From an uncultured Clostridia bacterium (GTDB taxonomy: Bacteria; Bacillota; Clostridia; Christensenellales; Borkfalkiaceae): a stretch of 64,000 bases of DNA. The notes beneath the pieces are model-generated. The model searched no databases. It saw only the letters and a program-made list of their open reading frames with translations, and had not been told where the DNA came from. A program made the translations under genes and the position numbers. Below are positions 28,740-41,393 of the stretch, in pieces. The first letter of the stretch is position 1, and each line of letters begins with the position of its first letter. The stretch lies in the NCBI GenBank assembly GCA_947625385.1, contig CANQOB010000007.1, positions 1-64,000 on the forward strand, written 5' to 3'.

Positions 28740-30653
28740 ATGCCCGAAAAGGTAGAAGCGGCGTATGGCGCCGAACAAATCCAGGTCCTCGACGGCTTGG
28801 AGCACATCAGAAAGCGCCCCGGCATGTATATCAGCTCGACGGACGAGAAGGGGCTGCATCACCTCGTCAGCGAAGTCGTCGACAACTCGATCGACGAAGC
28901 GCTCGCGGGGTACTGCGACCGCGTGGATGTCACCATCAATGCGGACGGTTCCTGCACCGTTGTGGACAACGGCCGCGGCATCCCCACCGAGATTCACCCC
29001 AAGGAGGGCGTCTCTACGGTGGAAGTCGTCTTTACCAAGGTCAACGCCGGCGGAAAATTCGGCGGGGATTCGGGCTATAAGGTGTCGAGCGGTCTGCACG
29101 GCGTCGGCGTGAAGGCGGTCAACGCGCTCTCGGAATGGCTGGAAGTCGAGGTCTCGCAGAACGGTCACGTCTACAAACAGGTCTACAACCGCGGCGTGCC
29201 CCAGCGGGAGCTGCACATCATCGGCGATACCGACAGGACGGGCACCAAGGTCACCTTCTTCCCCGACGAAGAGATCTTCGAGACCATCGTATTCAAATAC
29301 GATATCCTCAAAGTGCGCCTCAAAGAGCTCGCTTTCCTCAACAAAGGGCTCACCATCACCCTCTGCGACAGGCGTGACGGCAAGGAGCGGAGCGACACCT
29401 TCTTCTATGAGGGCGGCATCCGCGAGCTCGTAGAGGAGCTCAACAAGGGGCAGGAGACCCTGTTCGAGACCCCGCTGTACTTCGAGGCGCAGGACGGGAC
29501 GACGGTGTGCGAGATCGCCCTGCAATACAACGAGAGCTACAACGAAGTCATCTATTCCTACGCCAACAACGTCAACACCATCGACGGCGGCACGCACGTC
29601 GAGGGGTTGAAGCTCGCCCTCACCAAGGTCATCAACGATGCGGGCAAGAAATTGAATATTTTGAAGGACAGCGACAAGCTCACGGGCGAGGACGTGCGCG
29701 AGGGCATCACCGCCGTCGTCTCCGTGAAGCTCGAAAACGCGCAGTTCGAATCGCAGACCAAGGATAAGCTCAACAACAGCTTTATCCGCCCCTTTGTCTC
29801 CAAAGCAGTCGCCGAAAAATTCGGGACGTATCTCGAAGAACACCCCTCCGAGACGCGGGAACTCGTGCTGCGCTGCATCACCGCGCAAAAGGCGCGCGAC
29901 GCGGCGAGAAACGCAAGGGAGCTCACGAGGAGAAAGGGCGTGCTCGAAAGCACGACGCTCCCCGGAAAACTTGCCGACTGTTCCGACAAGCGTCCCGAGC
30001 TCTGCGAGATCTATATCGTCGAGGGGGATTCGGCAGGCGGCACGGCGAAACAGGGACGGGACAGGCGCTTCCAAGCCATTCTGCCCCTGCGCGGCAAGAT
30101 TCTGAACGTGGAGAAGGTGCGCCTCAACCGCGCCCTCGAAAATGCCGAGATCAAGGCGATGATCACCGCGTTCGGCTGCGGCATTCTCGACGATTTCGAC
30201 GAGAGCAAGCTGCGCTACGACCGCATCATCTCCATGACGGATGCCGACGTCGACGGCGCGCATATCCGCATCCTGCTTCTCACCTTCCTGTTCCGCTATA
30301 TGCGCCCGCTCATCGAGCACGGGCATGTGTATTCCGCAAAGCCGCCCCTCTATAAAGCGAGCGTAAAGGGCAAGGAGGACGTGTATTTGTATAGCGAGGA
30401 GGAAAAGACCCTCTTCGACGCGGCGAACAACAACAAAGTGGAGTACCAGCGCTACAAAGGACTGGGAGAGATGTCCACCGAACAGCTCTGGGATACGACG
30501 ATGAACCCCGCGACGCGCACCCTCATCAAGGTTTCGATGGCGGACGCGATGGAGGCGGACCAGATGTTCTCCATCCTCATGGGCGAGAGCCCTGCGCTCA
30601 GGCGCAAATTCATCGAAGAGAACGCGACCCTCGTCTCCGATCTGGACGTATAA
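28740..30653 (+). CDS. gyrB: DNA gyrase subunit B
   Basis: LEHIRKRPGMYISSTDEKGLHHLVSEVVDNSIDEALAGYCD, GRGIPTEIHP, VEGDSAGGTAKQGRDRRFQAILPLRGKILNVEK. Confidence 0.97.
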   Translation: MPEKVEAAYGAEQIQVLDGLEHIRKRPGMYISSTDEKGLHHLVSEVVDNSIDEALAGYCDRVDVTINADGSCTVVDNGRGIPTEIHPKEGVSTVEVVFTKVNAGGKFGGDSGYKVSSGLHGVGVKAVNALSEWLEVEVSQNGHVYKQVYNRGVPQRELHIIGDTDRTGTKVTFFPDEEIFETIVFKYDILKVRLKELAFLNKGLTITLCDRRDGKERSDTFFYEGGIRELVEELNKGQETLFETPLYFEAQDGTTVCEIALQYNESYNEVIYSYANNVNTIDGGTHVEGLKLALTKVINDAGKKLNILKDSDKLTGEDVREGITAVVSVKLENAQFESQTKDKLNNSFIRPFVSKAVAEKFGTYLEEHPSETRELVLRCITAQKARDAARNARELTRRKGVLESTTLPGKLADCSDKRPELCEIYIVEGDSAGGTAKQGRDRRFQAILPLRGKILNVEKVRLNRALENAEIKAMITAFGCGILDDFDESKLRYDRIISMTDADVDGAHIRILLLTFLFRYMRPLIEHGHVYSAKPPLYKASVKGKEDVYLYSEEEKTLFDAANNNKVEYQRYKGLGEMSTEQLWDTTMNPATRTLIKVSMADAMEADQMFSILMGESPALRRKFIEENATLVSDLDV

Positions 30654-30689
30654 CGGGAGACGCCTGACCGAAAAGAACGGAGGATAGTT

Positions 30690-33251
<2,562 letters not shown>

Positions 33252-33268
33252 TTGCAAAGAGCGAAAAC

Positions 33269-33294
33269 GCGCCACCCATGTCCGAGGGTGGCGC
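33269..33294. terminator. Hairpin downstream of gyrA
   Basis: GCGCCACCC-ATGTCCGA-GGGTGGCGC. Confidence 0.5.
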
Positions 33295-33336
33295 GTAAAT
33301 TTTATAAAATCATCGGCGGGGCGCATGCCCAAACGC

Positions 33337-33591
33337 TTACGGTTCCGCCTTTTTGGCGGGTTTCACTTTGACGCTTCCGCACAAAACTTCCGCGTAGGAG
33401 TAGGAAGTCTTGCCCAAAAAGCTTTTGTCGTTGGGGCGCACCGTAAAGAGCGCAGGGTATATGCCGGACAGTTCTCCGCAGAACTTCAAGACCTTGTTTC
33501 TCCCTAAATTGACGGTGACGTCCACCTGCTTTTGAAAGTAGTCCGCGATCGTCTCTTTGACGTGCGCGATGTCATGTTTCGGCTTGATCAT
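33337..33591 (-). CDS. veg: Veg family protein
   Basis: MIKPKHDIAHVKETIADYFQKQVDVTVNLGRNK...GELSGIYPALFTV. Confidence 0.85.
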   Translation of the reverse strand: MIKPKHDIAHVKETIADYFQKQVDVTVNLGRNKVLKFCGELSGIYPALFTVRPNDKSFLGKTSYSYAEVLCGSVKVKPAKKAEP

Positions 33592-33700
33592 GCCTCTTTT
33601 TTTGACCACGGGGGCGCATTTTATACCTTTTTGGACCCGCCCGCCGCCAAGGAAACGAAAACAAACTTTGAAAAAGTTATAAAAAAGGTGATAGAGAGGG

Positions 33701-33781
33701 GTGACGCGAATCGATGTGACGTGCCTTCCTTATGAATATGACGATCATTTTCGTTGCTCCATATTTGTGATCTTCGAATAG
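33701..33781 (+). CDS. Candidate 26-aa microprotein (VTRIDVTCLPYEYDDHFRCSIFVIFE)
   Basis: GTG start with AAGGTGAT Shine-Dalgarno at 8-nt spacing; terminator-like hairpin downstream. Confidence 0.4.
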   Translation: MTRIDVTCLPYEYDDHFRCSIFVIFE

Positions 33782-33789
33782 TGCGATTC

Positions 33790-33820
33790 GAGCCGCGGTG
33801 CGCTGCGCCGCGGCATTTTT
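33790..33820 (+). terminator. Terminator-like hairpin after the candidate microprotein
   Basis: GCCGCGG...CCGCGGC followed by ATTTTTTG. Confidence 0.55.
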
Positions 33821-33933
33821 TGTACTTTTCACAGAAATGTATCGGCTTCGACAAAACCCGCGCTCTTTCTCTCCGCATACTTTTCCCGCAAGCCGCATAG
33901 GATAGAGGGAAATCAATTTCGGGAGTGAAAATT

Positions 33934-35412
33934 ATGATAAAAACCGAGACGCAAGTATTCCGTGGCTACGGAAAACGCAAGGAATTGAATACGCAGACCG
34001 CCGTCGAATGCCGCTTTACGCAGGAGGTCGAAACGGTGCTCTCCGCGTATTGCGCAGTCGTCGTCACGGGTGCGGACGTCACCGACGGCGAAGTGCGTTT
34101 TTACGGCAAGGCGCACTTCTCCCTCGTCTATGAGGATGCGGAAAAGCATGTCTGCCGTGCGGAGAAGGGCGTAGAGTGGTCGGCGACGGAAAAGGACGAT
34201 TTTCTGTTCCCGGCGCTCACGGCGCGGGTGCGCGCCTCGGTAGAGAATATTGCCGTGCGCAGGGAGGGCGCGAGCGTGTATGCGCAGGCGCTCATCGGCG
34301 CGGACATCTCCTTCTACGGGGAGCAGAATTTCGAATATCTCGCGGGGGGCGACCTCATCATGCGGCGCGACCCCGTGAAGGTGCTCACCGCCCACCTGGT
34401 TTCGGGGACCGCCGAGACGGAGGACGAGTTCGAAACGGAATTTATCGGCGACATCTTGCAGCATACGGAGACGGTCAACCTTGCCGAGATCGTCTGCGAG
34501 ACGGGCTCCCTGAAAATCGAGGGCGAGATCAATCTCGGCGTGCTTGCCCTCAAAGACGGCGGCGCGCTCGTCTCGTTCGAGCGTCTCGTGCCCTTTACGG
34601 TCGAGATTCCCTGCGAGGCGGCTACGTTCGGCGCCCGCGCGGAGGCAAACGTCTGCGTGGCGGCGGCTTCCATCCATGCGGAGACGGACGAGGAAAAGGG
34701 AAAGTGCGTCCTGTATGCCGAATTTACGCTCACCGCGGAGGGCTGTATCTATGAGGAAGCCGAGGTGGATGCCGTCACCGACGCCTTTTCTCCCACGGTC
34801 CGCACCGACCTCGTCTTTGCGACGGCGGAGAGCGGAGGCGTGGGCGATATCTTCCGCATCACCGAACGCGTGACGGGCAAATGCACGCTGTCCGCTCCCA
34901 TCACGTTTTCCGACTCCTTACAGGCGATCGCATTGCAGCGGGCGGAAGCGGATATCGTCTCCACACAGGACGGCAAGCGCGTCGAGGGCGTGGCGGCGGC
35001 AACGCTCATCGTGTACGGTGCGGACGGCGCCCACCGCGGCGTCGAGATCGGACTTCCGTTCTCCGTCCCCGTAGACGCCCAGAACGCCACGGTCTCCGTG
35101 CTCGTCCTCGGTATGTCTGCCCGCCAGAAGCAGGAGGGGGAGATCGATGCGGAGGCGACGCTGAAAATCACCGTGCAGGAAAAGCGCTCCTTCTCGGCGC
35201 GGCTCGTCGTCTCTGCGGAGGAGGGAGAACAGCTCCCCGTCTGCGACAGCGCGGTCAGCGTCTACATCCCGCGCGCGGGCGACGGGCTTTGGGAGCTCGC
35301 AAAGAGCCTCAATAAGTCGCCCGACGAGGTCGCCGCCAACAATCCCGACGTGGAATTCCCCATCAAGGAGGGGCAGCGCGTCATCGTCTACCGGAAAAAG
35401 ACTATTTTGTGA
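33934..35412 (+). CDS. SPOCS (DUF3794) and LysM domain protein, spore-associated SipL-like
   Basis: DUF3794-like repeats and C-terminal LysM YIPRAGDGLWELAKSLNKSPDEVAANNPD; position between veg and ispE. Confidence 0.8.
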   Translation: MIKTETQVFRGYGKRKELNTQTAVECRFTQEVETVLSAYCAVVVTGADVTDGEVRFYGKAHFSLVYEDAEKHVCRAEKGVEWSATEKDDFLFPALTARVRASVENIAVRREGASVYAQALIGADISFYGEQNFEYLAGGDLIMRRDPVKVLTAHLVSGTAETEDEFETEFIGDILQHTETVNLAEIVCETGSLKIEGEINLGVLALKDGGALVSFERLVPFTVEIPCEAATFGARAEANVCVAAASIHAETDEEKGKCVLYAEFTLTAEGCIYEEAEVDAVTDAFSPTVRTDLVFATAESGGVGDIFRITERVTGKCTLSAPITFSDSLQAIALQRAEADIVSTQDGKRVEGVAAATLIVYGADGAHRGVEIGLPFSVPVDAQNATVSVLVLGMSARQKQEGEIDAEATLKITVQEKRSFSARLVVSAEEGEQLPVCDSAVSVYIPRAGDGLWELAKSLNKSPDEVAANNPDVEFPIKEGQRVIVYRKKTIL

Positions 35413-35462
35413 GCCGTGCGCCCCCCGCTCATGCGGGGGGCTCGTCATTTTTGCAAAATTTC

Positions 35463-35491
35463 TTGCATTTCCGCGGAAAATGTGCTACAAT
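35463..35491 (+). promoter_or_regulatory. SigA promoter, predicted leaderless ispE
   Basis: TTGCAT, 17-nt spacer, TACAAT; predicted +1 at 35498, ATG at 35499. Confidence 0.6.
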
Positions 35492-35498
35492 GATGACG

Positions 35499-36404
35499 AT
35501 GAACAGCGTCCATGTCGCCGCGCGCGCAAAACTCAATTTAACGCTCGACATCGTCGGCAAAAAAGACGGCTGTCATCTCATCGATTCGCTCATGACGTCG
35601 GTCGATCTCGCCGACCGCATCCTGCTGAAAAAACGCCCGGACAAGCTGTGCCGCATCGTGATGCACGGCGGCAGCACGGTCTTGCCCGAAAAGAACAGCG
35701 CGCAGCGCGCGGGCGACGCCTTTGTGCAGGCGTTCGGCGTAAACGGCGCGGACATCACGATCTATAAAAATATCCCAATCGGTGCGGGCATGGGTGGCTC
35801 GTCCGCAGACGCTGCGGGGGCGATCGCGGGCATGGGTAGGCTGTACGGGGTCACGGACACGGGTGCCATGTACGCGCTTGCGGGGTCGCTCTTCGGCGAT
35901 GCGCCCTTCCAGCTCGAGGGAGGGCTTTCCCGTGTGACGGGGCGCGGAGAATGCGTGGAGCCCCTCCAAGACGTCGAGCTGTATTTTCTCGTCCTGTTGC
36001 CGCGCACGCGGGTGGACACGGCGCAGGCGTATGCCGCGTTCGACGAGGAGGGGCTTGCGGGCTCCTCGCGCACCGCGCGGGCAAAAGAGCTCCTCATGCA
36101 GGGGAATATCCCGTGGGCGGCGGAAAGTTTCGGCAACGACCTGTTCCCCGTTTCGGGCAAGCTCGCGCCCGAGGTCAAAGAGGCGTATCTCGCCTTGCGG
36201 TCGCTCTCTCCCGCGGGGGTCTCCATGACGGGGTCGGGGAGCGCGGTCTTTGCTTGTTTCGAGACGAAGGAGCTCTGCGAATGGGCAAAGAGCAGATACC
36301 GCGGAAAGTGCCGTGCATTCATCGTAAAGAGTACCTGCCGGGAGCCTCTCGGCGGCAAAAACAGCAATCTATACGGAGTAGGTTATGGAAGAACGGATCA
36401 TTGA
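35499..36404 (+). CDS. ispE: 4-(cytidine 5'-diphospho)-2-C-methyl-D-erythritol kinase
   Basis: ARAKLNLTLDIVGKKDGCHLIDSLMTSVDLAD, IPIGAGMGGSSADAAGAI, MTGSGSAVFACF. Confidence 0.93.
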   Translation: MNSVHVAARAKLNLTLDIVGKKDGCHLIDSLMTSVDLADRILLKKRPDKLCRIVMHGGSTVLPEKNSAQRAGDAFVQAFGVNGADITIYKNIPIGAGMGGSSADAAGAIAGMGRLYGVTDTGAMYALAGSLFGDAPFQLEGGLSRVTGRGECVEPLQDVELYFLVLLPRTRVDTAQAYAAFDEEGLAGSSRTARAKELLMQGNIPWAAESFGNDLFPVSGKLAPEVKEAYLALRSLSPAGVSMTGSGSAVFACFETKELCEWAKSRYRGKCRAFIVKSTCREPLGGKNSNLYGVGYGRTDH

Positions 36405-37260
36405 CAGGGACAAGCGCGTCACGCTCAAAGTGACGCGGGACGGCGCGGTGGACGCCGTCGAAGGGGAGACGGCGGAACAGGAAGAGGAAGAAGTCTCTTT
36501 CGATTTCCCCGAGGAGGAGACTTACGACGACGATCTCGTCGGGCTCACGCCCTCCCAGCTCGAAGACCGGATGCGCGCGAAAAAGCGCGCGGAGGAACGG
36601 GCGCGCGAGGAGTACGCAAAGCTGATGGAGGAAGGGCTGCGCCTGCTGGGCGAAGCCGAATACGAACAGGCGGAGCCGCTGTTCGCGCAGGCTGCGATCT
36701 ACGGCTGCGACGACGGGACTGCGCGCAAAAACCTCTGGCTCGTCCGCACGAAAAACTATACGACGGCGGAGGCGCTCTACGACGAAGAGACTGCGCGGGA
36801 GTTTGCGGCGTCGGAGGACGAAGTCAAGGCGGAGACGCTGTCCCGTCTCGGCGGCGAACTCAAAGCCGAGCGGGCGCGCTGTCTCGCGGAAGCGGAGCCC
36901 ATCCGCAATCGCTACGAAGCGAAGAAAGCGGAGCGCTCGGAGGCGTTCGACGCAAACAAGCGGTACTATGCGGTGCGGTTTTTCAGCGTGCTCGCCGTGT
37001 TCGTGCTCCTCGGAATCGCCTGCGCCGTGAGCGGGGCGTACATTTTGCGCGTGAAGGACAACGTTCCGCTCATTTTGACGGTCTGTTTCGCCGTGTTGAC
37101 GTTCGCCGCATTCTTTGCCGTCGTGTACTTCGCACGCAAGTTCTCCGTCGCGCGCCGCTATGTGCGGGAGAACGAGGACCCGACGTCCACGGAGGACGGG
37201 GCGCGGCTCAACGAGCTCGAAACGCGCATCGCGCGCATAAGCCGCATCCTCGGCGAATAA
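36385..37260 (+). CDS. Hypothetical protein with two central TM segments and N-terminal coiled coil
   Basis: VRFFSVLAVFVLLGIACAVSGAYIL, ILTVCFAVLTFAAFFAVVYFA. Confidence 0.6.
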   Translation: MEERIIDRDKRVTLKVTRDGAVDAVEGETAEQEEEEVSFDFPEEETYDDDLVGLTPSQLEDRMRAKKRAEERAREEYAKLMEEGLRLLGEAEYEQAEPLFAQAAIYGCDDGTARKNLWLVRTKNYTTAEALYDEETAREFAASEDEVKAETLSRLGGELKAERARCLAEAEPIRNRYEAKKAERSEAFDANKRYYAVRFFSVLAVFVLLGIACAVSGAYILRVKDNVPLILTVCFAVLTFAAFFAVVYFARKFSVARRYVRENEDPTSTEDGARLNELETRIARISRILGE

Positions 37261-37411
37261 AACGACCGCGAATCGGCGCTCTCCCCCGCGGGACAGGCGC
37301 CGTTTCGGTAAATTTTCGGAAAATTTTTCCGAAACCTCTTGTCGGACACAAAATTTTGGGATATAATACAGGCAGCGACCGTTTGGACGGGCACGCGAGG
37401 AGGAAACGGAA

Positions 37412-38152
37412 TTGGAACTCATTCACGAGAGCGCGGGCAAGAAACTCTATCGGGACGGAAACCGTCTCATCAAATCATTCGACGATACGTATTCCAAGGC
37501 GGATATCCTCAACGAAGCGCTCAACCAGGCGCGCGTCGAGGAGACCAATCTCAACGTGCCCCGCATCATCGGGGTGGAGGTGATCGACGGAGAATGGTCG
37601 ATCGTGCGCGAGCACATCGAGGGAAGAACGCTGGAAGAGATCATGGCGCGCTATCCCGACCATGAGGACGAATGCCTCAACTTTTTCGTCGACCTTCAAA
37701 TCGCGATGAGCAAGGAGAAGGTCCCCCTGCTCGGGCATCTGCGGGACAAGATGCACGCCAAGATCTCGGCGAGCGCATTTCCCGCGACGGTCCGCTATGA
37801 CTTGCACGTCCGTCTCGACGGACTGCCCCGCCACAAAAAGCTCTGCCACGGCGACTTCCAGCCGAGCAATGTCGTCATCACTGCGGACAACGTGCCCTAT
37901 ATCATCGACTGGTCGCACGCCACGCAGGGCAACGGCTCCGCGGACGCCGCCCGCACCTATCTCATTTTCAAGCTGCAAAAAAAGGACGAGCTTGCGGAGA
38001 AGTATCTGCGGCTCTACTGCATCAAGACGGATACCGCCATCCAATATGTCCAGCGCATCCTTCCCATTGTCGCCGCTTCGCAGTCGGTCAAGAAGAGACC
38101 GGAAGAGCAGGAGTTTCTCGCAAAATGGGTGAATGTCTGCGATTGGCAATGA
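37412..38152 (+). CDS. Phosphotransferase family protein (APH/choline kinase fold)
   Basis: KLCHGDFQPSNVVITADNVPYIIDWSHATQGNGSADAARTYLI. Confidence 0.85.
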   Translation: MELIHESAGKKLYRDGNRLIKSFDDTYSKADILNEALNQARVEETNLNVPRIIGVEVIDGEWSIVREHIEGRTLEEIMARYPDHEDECLNFFVDLQIAMSKEKVPLLGHLRDKMHAKISASAFPATVRYDLHVRLDGLPRHKKLCHGDFQPSNVVITADNVPYIIDWSHATQGNGSADAARTYLIFKLQKKDELAEKYLRLYCIKTDTAIQYVQRILPIVAASQSVKKRPEEQEFLAKWVNVCDWQ

Positions 38153-38202
38153 AAATAAGGACTGCCGGGGCATCATGCCGGGGCAGTCTCCTATGTTTAC
38201 AT

Positions 38203-38231
38203 GAGCGGTTTGGCGGCTCGCCAAGCCGCTC
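38203..38231 (+). promoter_or_regulatory. Strong hairpin in ABC transporter leader
   Basis: GAGCGGTTTGGCG-GCT-CGCCAAGCCGCTC. Confidence 0.55.
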
Positions 38232-38264
38232 AATGATTATGAGCGTTTTTACGGGGTCGGAAGG

Positions 38265-40877
38265 ATGATCGAAGTCAAAGAACTCACAAAGATATACAAG
38301 AGCCGCAAGGGCGGGACGTGCGTTGCCCTCGACCGCATAAGCTTCACATTGCCCGACAAGGGCTTTATCTTTGTCATCGGCAAGAGCGGCAGCGGAAAGA
38401 CGACCCTTCTTTCCCTCCTCGGCGGGTTGGATACCGTCACCTCGGGGGAGATCGTTGAAAACGGGAACAGGGTGGATACGTTTAAGCTGACAGAACAGGT
38501 CTACTACCGCAATTCGACGATCGGCTTTATTTTTCAGGACTTTCACCTCATCGACGACCTTACCGTTTTCGAAAATATCATGCTTGCCTTGCAGCTCCAA
38601 GGCGAAAAGGACAGGGACAAGGTCCTCAAAGCGCTTGCGGACACCGACCTTGCAGACTTCGGGAACCGCTATCCCAAGGAGCTTTCGGGCGGACAGAAAC
38701 AGCGCGTAGCGATCGCCCGCGCGCTTGTGAAACAGCCGTCCGTTATCCTTGCCGACGAACCGACGGGCAACCTCGACAGCAAGACGACGGCGCAGATTCT
38801 CGCTTTGCTCAAAGAGCTGTCCAAAGACAAGCTCGTCGTCATCGTATCCCATACTTTAAGCGACGCACAGAAGTATGCCGACGAAATCATAGAGCTCTCC
38901 GACGGCAAGATCATACAGCACGTCAAGCGGAACGAGGCGTTTGATACAAGGCTGCGGGTGGAAAACGATACGCTTGTGATACCCGACGGCGAAAAGTTCG
39001 GCGAAGAAGATCTCGAAGCGGTCGCAAAGGCGTTAAAGCGCGGAGTCGGCGGCATCCGGCAGGACACCGACCGCTTCCTGCCCTATGAGGATAGAGAATC
39101 GGAGGGGGGCATGTCCGAGCAGGGACCCCTCGAAAAGAAACATCTTCGCTTCAAGGACACCGCAAAACTCGCCATGAAATTTGCACGGAGAAGTCGGCTT
39201 CGGACGTGCGTCTATGCCGTCATCTTTGCCGCCGTGTTGGTTGTGCTGGGGCTTTCCCAGCTCATCATGAATTTCAACGGCGGCGAAGTGGTGTCGGCCG
39301 AAATGGACAAGAGGGCTCTCGCTTGCACGTCATTCATAAAAGATACGAACATGATATATGACAGTGTGGATACGTCGCGCCTTGTGGATGTCGAGAAAGG
39401 CGATCTGCAAAAGTTTTACGACGCGGGCTACGAAGGGGAGGTCTATCCGCTTGTAAACTATGCACTGTTCAATCTGGGGAGCAATGTCTGTGTGAGCCAG
39501 CAACGCTTGCTCCCGCAAACCAATCCGTATGACGTCAAGGAAACCGTCGGCGTGCTCGTGACCGAGGTAAGCTTTCTTGAAAACCGATTCGGTCCGCTGG
39601 AATATGTCGCTTTATGCGATGAGCCGAAGGATTACGGGATTTACATAACGGATTTTTTTGCCGACGCATGTATGGCAAGCCATCCCGGCTTTCAAACCGG
39701 CTACGAATCTTTCCTCGGAAAGAGCAATCAATATACGGGATATTGCTACGGATATATCAACGGCATCATCAAGACGGGATACAGAGAACGGTTCAAGGAG
39801 ATTCTTGCCAAACTTACCGACCCGAATGTATCAAAAGAAGAGCTGAAAAAACTGACCCAAACGGATGCGTGTCTTGCTTTTCATGACGATATTACCCAAT
39901 TTTTGAACGTTGCGTACTCATTTGAACCCGACTTTGCGCAAATTGCCGCAGATTCAAAGATCAGGCAATTTGTAAGCGCGGGAATCAGTACATTCGAAAA
40001 AGACGGCAGGGAGTATGAGTACAAAGAATCATGGTTTTCCTCCGCTGAGCTGCAAAGCGACGTCCCCCTTCATGACAACGAGATCCTGATGAACTATGAT
40101 GTTTACAATGAGATTTTCGGGACGTCATACACCCCGCAAAACATGAACGAATTCAGACCGCACGAGGTGCACCTGAAATACTATCTGCTTTGCGACCAAA
40201 ACAAGTCGCAAGAGAAATATGAGGCAACGCTCCGTATTGTGGGGCTGAACAATAACAAAGCCCGTATCAATATCGCGGACAACATAATGCGCGATCTGCA
40301 ACGCGCCGAGATGTTCACCTTCGGCTACTATTTCGAGGACGACGGGCAGACGGAACTTCTCTTCAATGCGGCAAGCGACAACGGTTTTATCCCCAATTCC
40401 GCCATCGGCGGCTCGATCACTGCCATGACCAAGGCGGTGGGGGTGTTCAGCCGCTTCTTTGACCTCATTTTTGTTGTGCTGTGTGCGGCGCTGCTCCTGC
40501 TGATGGTGCAATTCGAGTTGAAAAACATCCGGGACAAGATGCGGGACATCGGCATTATGAAAGCGCTTGGGGCAAGGGATATCGATCTTGTCATCATCTT
40601 CGGCTTTCAGGTACTCATTGTGGCGCTTGCCATGATCGCGTTGTATATCGCGGGCTCCTTCGTGTTCATCGGGCTTGCGAACAAAGTGCTTGTGCTGTCC
40701 CTTTCCGAACTCGCCAAAAATACCGTCGTGCTGGACGTTGCCTTCCTCGCCGTCAAGTGGAAGTACATTTTGCAGAACTGTGTTTTGGCGCTCGGTATCA
40801 TCGTTGTATCCTTCCTCGTGCCGATGTTGCGCCTGAGATATATCAAACCGACAAACGTCATCAAAGCAAAAGAATAA
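38265..40877 (+). CDS. ABC transporter, ATP-binding domain fused to FtsX-type permease
   Basis: [59 protein letters not shown]-terminal FtsX-like TM region. Confidence 0.9.
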   Translation: MIEVKELTKIYKSRKGGTCVALDRISFTLPDKGFIFVIGKSGSGKTTLLSLLGGLDTVTSGEIVENGNRVDTFKLTEQVYYRNSTIGFIFQDFHLIDDLTVFENIMLALQLQGEKDRDKVLKALADTDLADFGNRYPKELSGGQKQRVAIARALVKQPSVILADEPTGNLDSKTTAQILALLKELSKDKLVVIVSHTLSDAQKYADEIIELSDGKIIQHVKRNEAFDTRLRVENDTLVIPDGEKFGEEDLEAVAKALKRGVGGIRQDTDRFLPYEDRESEGGMSEQGPLEKKHLRFKDTAKLAMKFARRSRLRTCVYAVIFAAVLVVLGLSQLIMNFNGGEVVSAEMDKRALACTSFIKDTNMIYDSVDTSRLVDVEKGDLQKFYDAGYEGEVYPLVNYALFNLGSNVCVSQQRLLPQTNPYDVKETVGVLVTEVSFLENRFGPLEYVALCDEPKDYGIYITDFFADACMASHPGFQTGYESFLGKSNQYTGYCYGYINGIIKTGYRERFKEILAKLTDPNVSKEELKKLTQTDACLAFHDDITQFLNVAYSFEPDFAQIAADSKIRQFVSAGISTFEKDGREYEYKESWFSSAELQSDVPLHDNEILMNYDVYNEIFGTSYTPQNMNEFRPHEVHLKYYLLCDQNKSQEKYEATLRIVGLNNNKARINIADNIMRDLQRAEMFTFGYYFEDDGQTELLFNAASDNGFIPNSAIGGSITAMTKAVGVFSRFFDLIFVVLCAALLLLMVQFELKNIRDKMRDIGIMKALGARDIDLVIIFGFQVLIVALAMIALYIAGSFVFIGLANKVLVLSLSELAKNTVVLDVAFLAVKWKYILQNCVLALGIIVVSFLVPMLRLRYIKPTNVIKAKE

Positions 40878-40993
40878 ATGTCTCGCAAAAAAGAAGTGGA
40901 GCGGCGCAAAAAACCGCTCCATTCCTTTTGGTTTTCTTATGTTCTTACTAAACAACCGGGTCATACGCAACTGCCCGGCTGTTTTCATGTAGC

Positions 40994-41366
40994 TTATTTG
41001 CGTCGGGACCAATACCCCTTCGGAGAAAAGTTATTTCGGAATATCTCCGCTGCCTTGGCGGGAGAGTATAGATCCTCGGGCTTTACAAAGATCGTCTCGC
41101 TGCTATGATAGGAAATACTATTGTCATAAGCTTTGACGATTATCCATCCGTCGTACCTATCGAACCTTAACTCTTTCGGTCCGTATGATCTCCATGCCGG
41201 GTTGACATATATCCTTTCAACGGTGGAAGGGATGCTTATACTGTCTGTCGGGAATGGTGAGAACTCTTGCCTTGTTTGCGGGCTCGCGCACGGCAGTCAG
41301 CCTTACACACCGGCGATTGTCGGACATATCTTCAAATTCCATACCGTTGTCAGTATATGCAGCCAT
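40994..41366 (-). pseudogene. Frameshifted small gene: ATG-initiated 49-aa frame overlapping a ~95-codon downstream frame
   Basis: Frame A MAAYTDNGMEFEDMSDNRRCVRLTAV...stop at 41217; frame B ...QEFSPFPTDSISIPSTVERIYVNPAWRSYGPKELRFDRYDGWIIVKAYDNSISYHSSETIFVKPEDLYSPAKAAEIFRNNFSPKGYWSRRK stop at 40994. Confidence 0.55.
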
Positions 41367-41393
41367 AGACGATTTCCTTTTGATGTATTTTGG

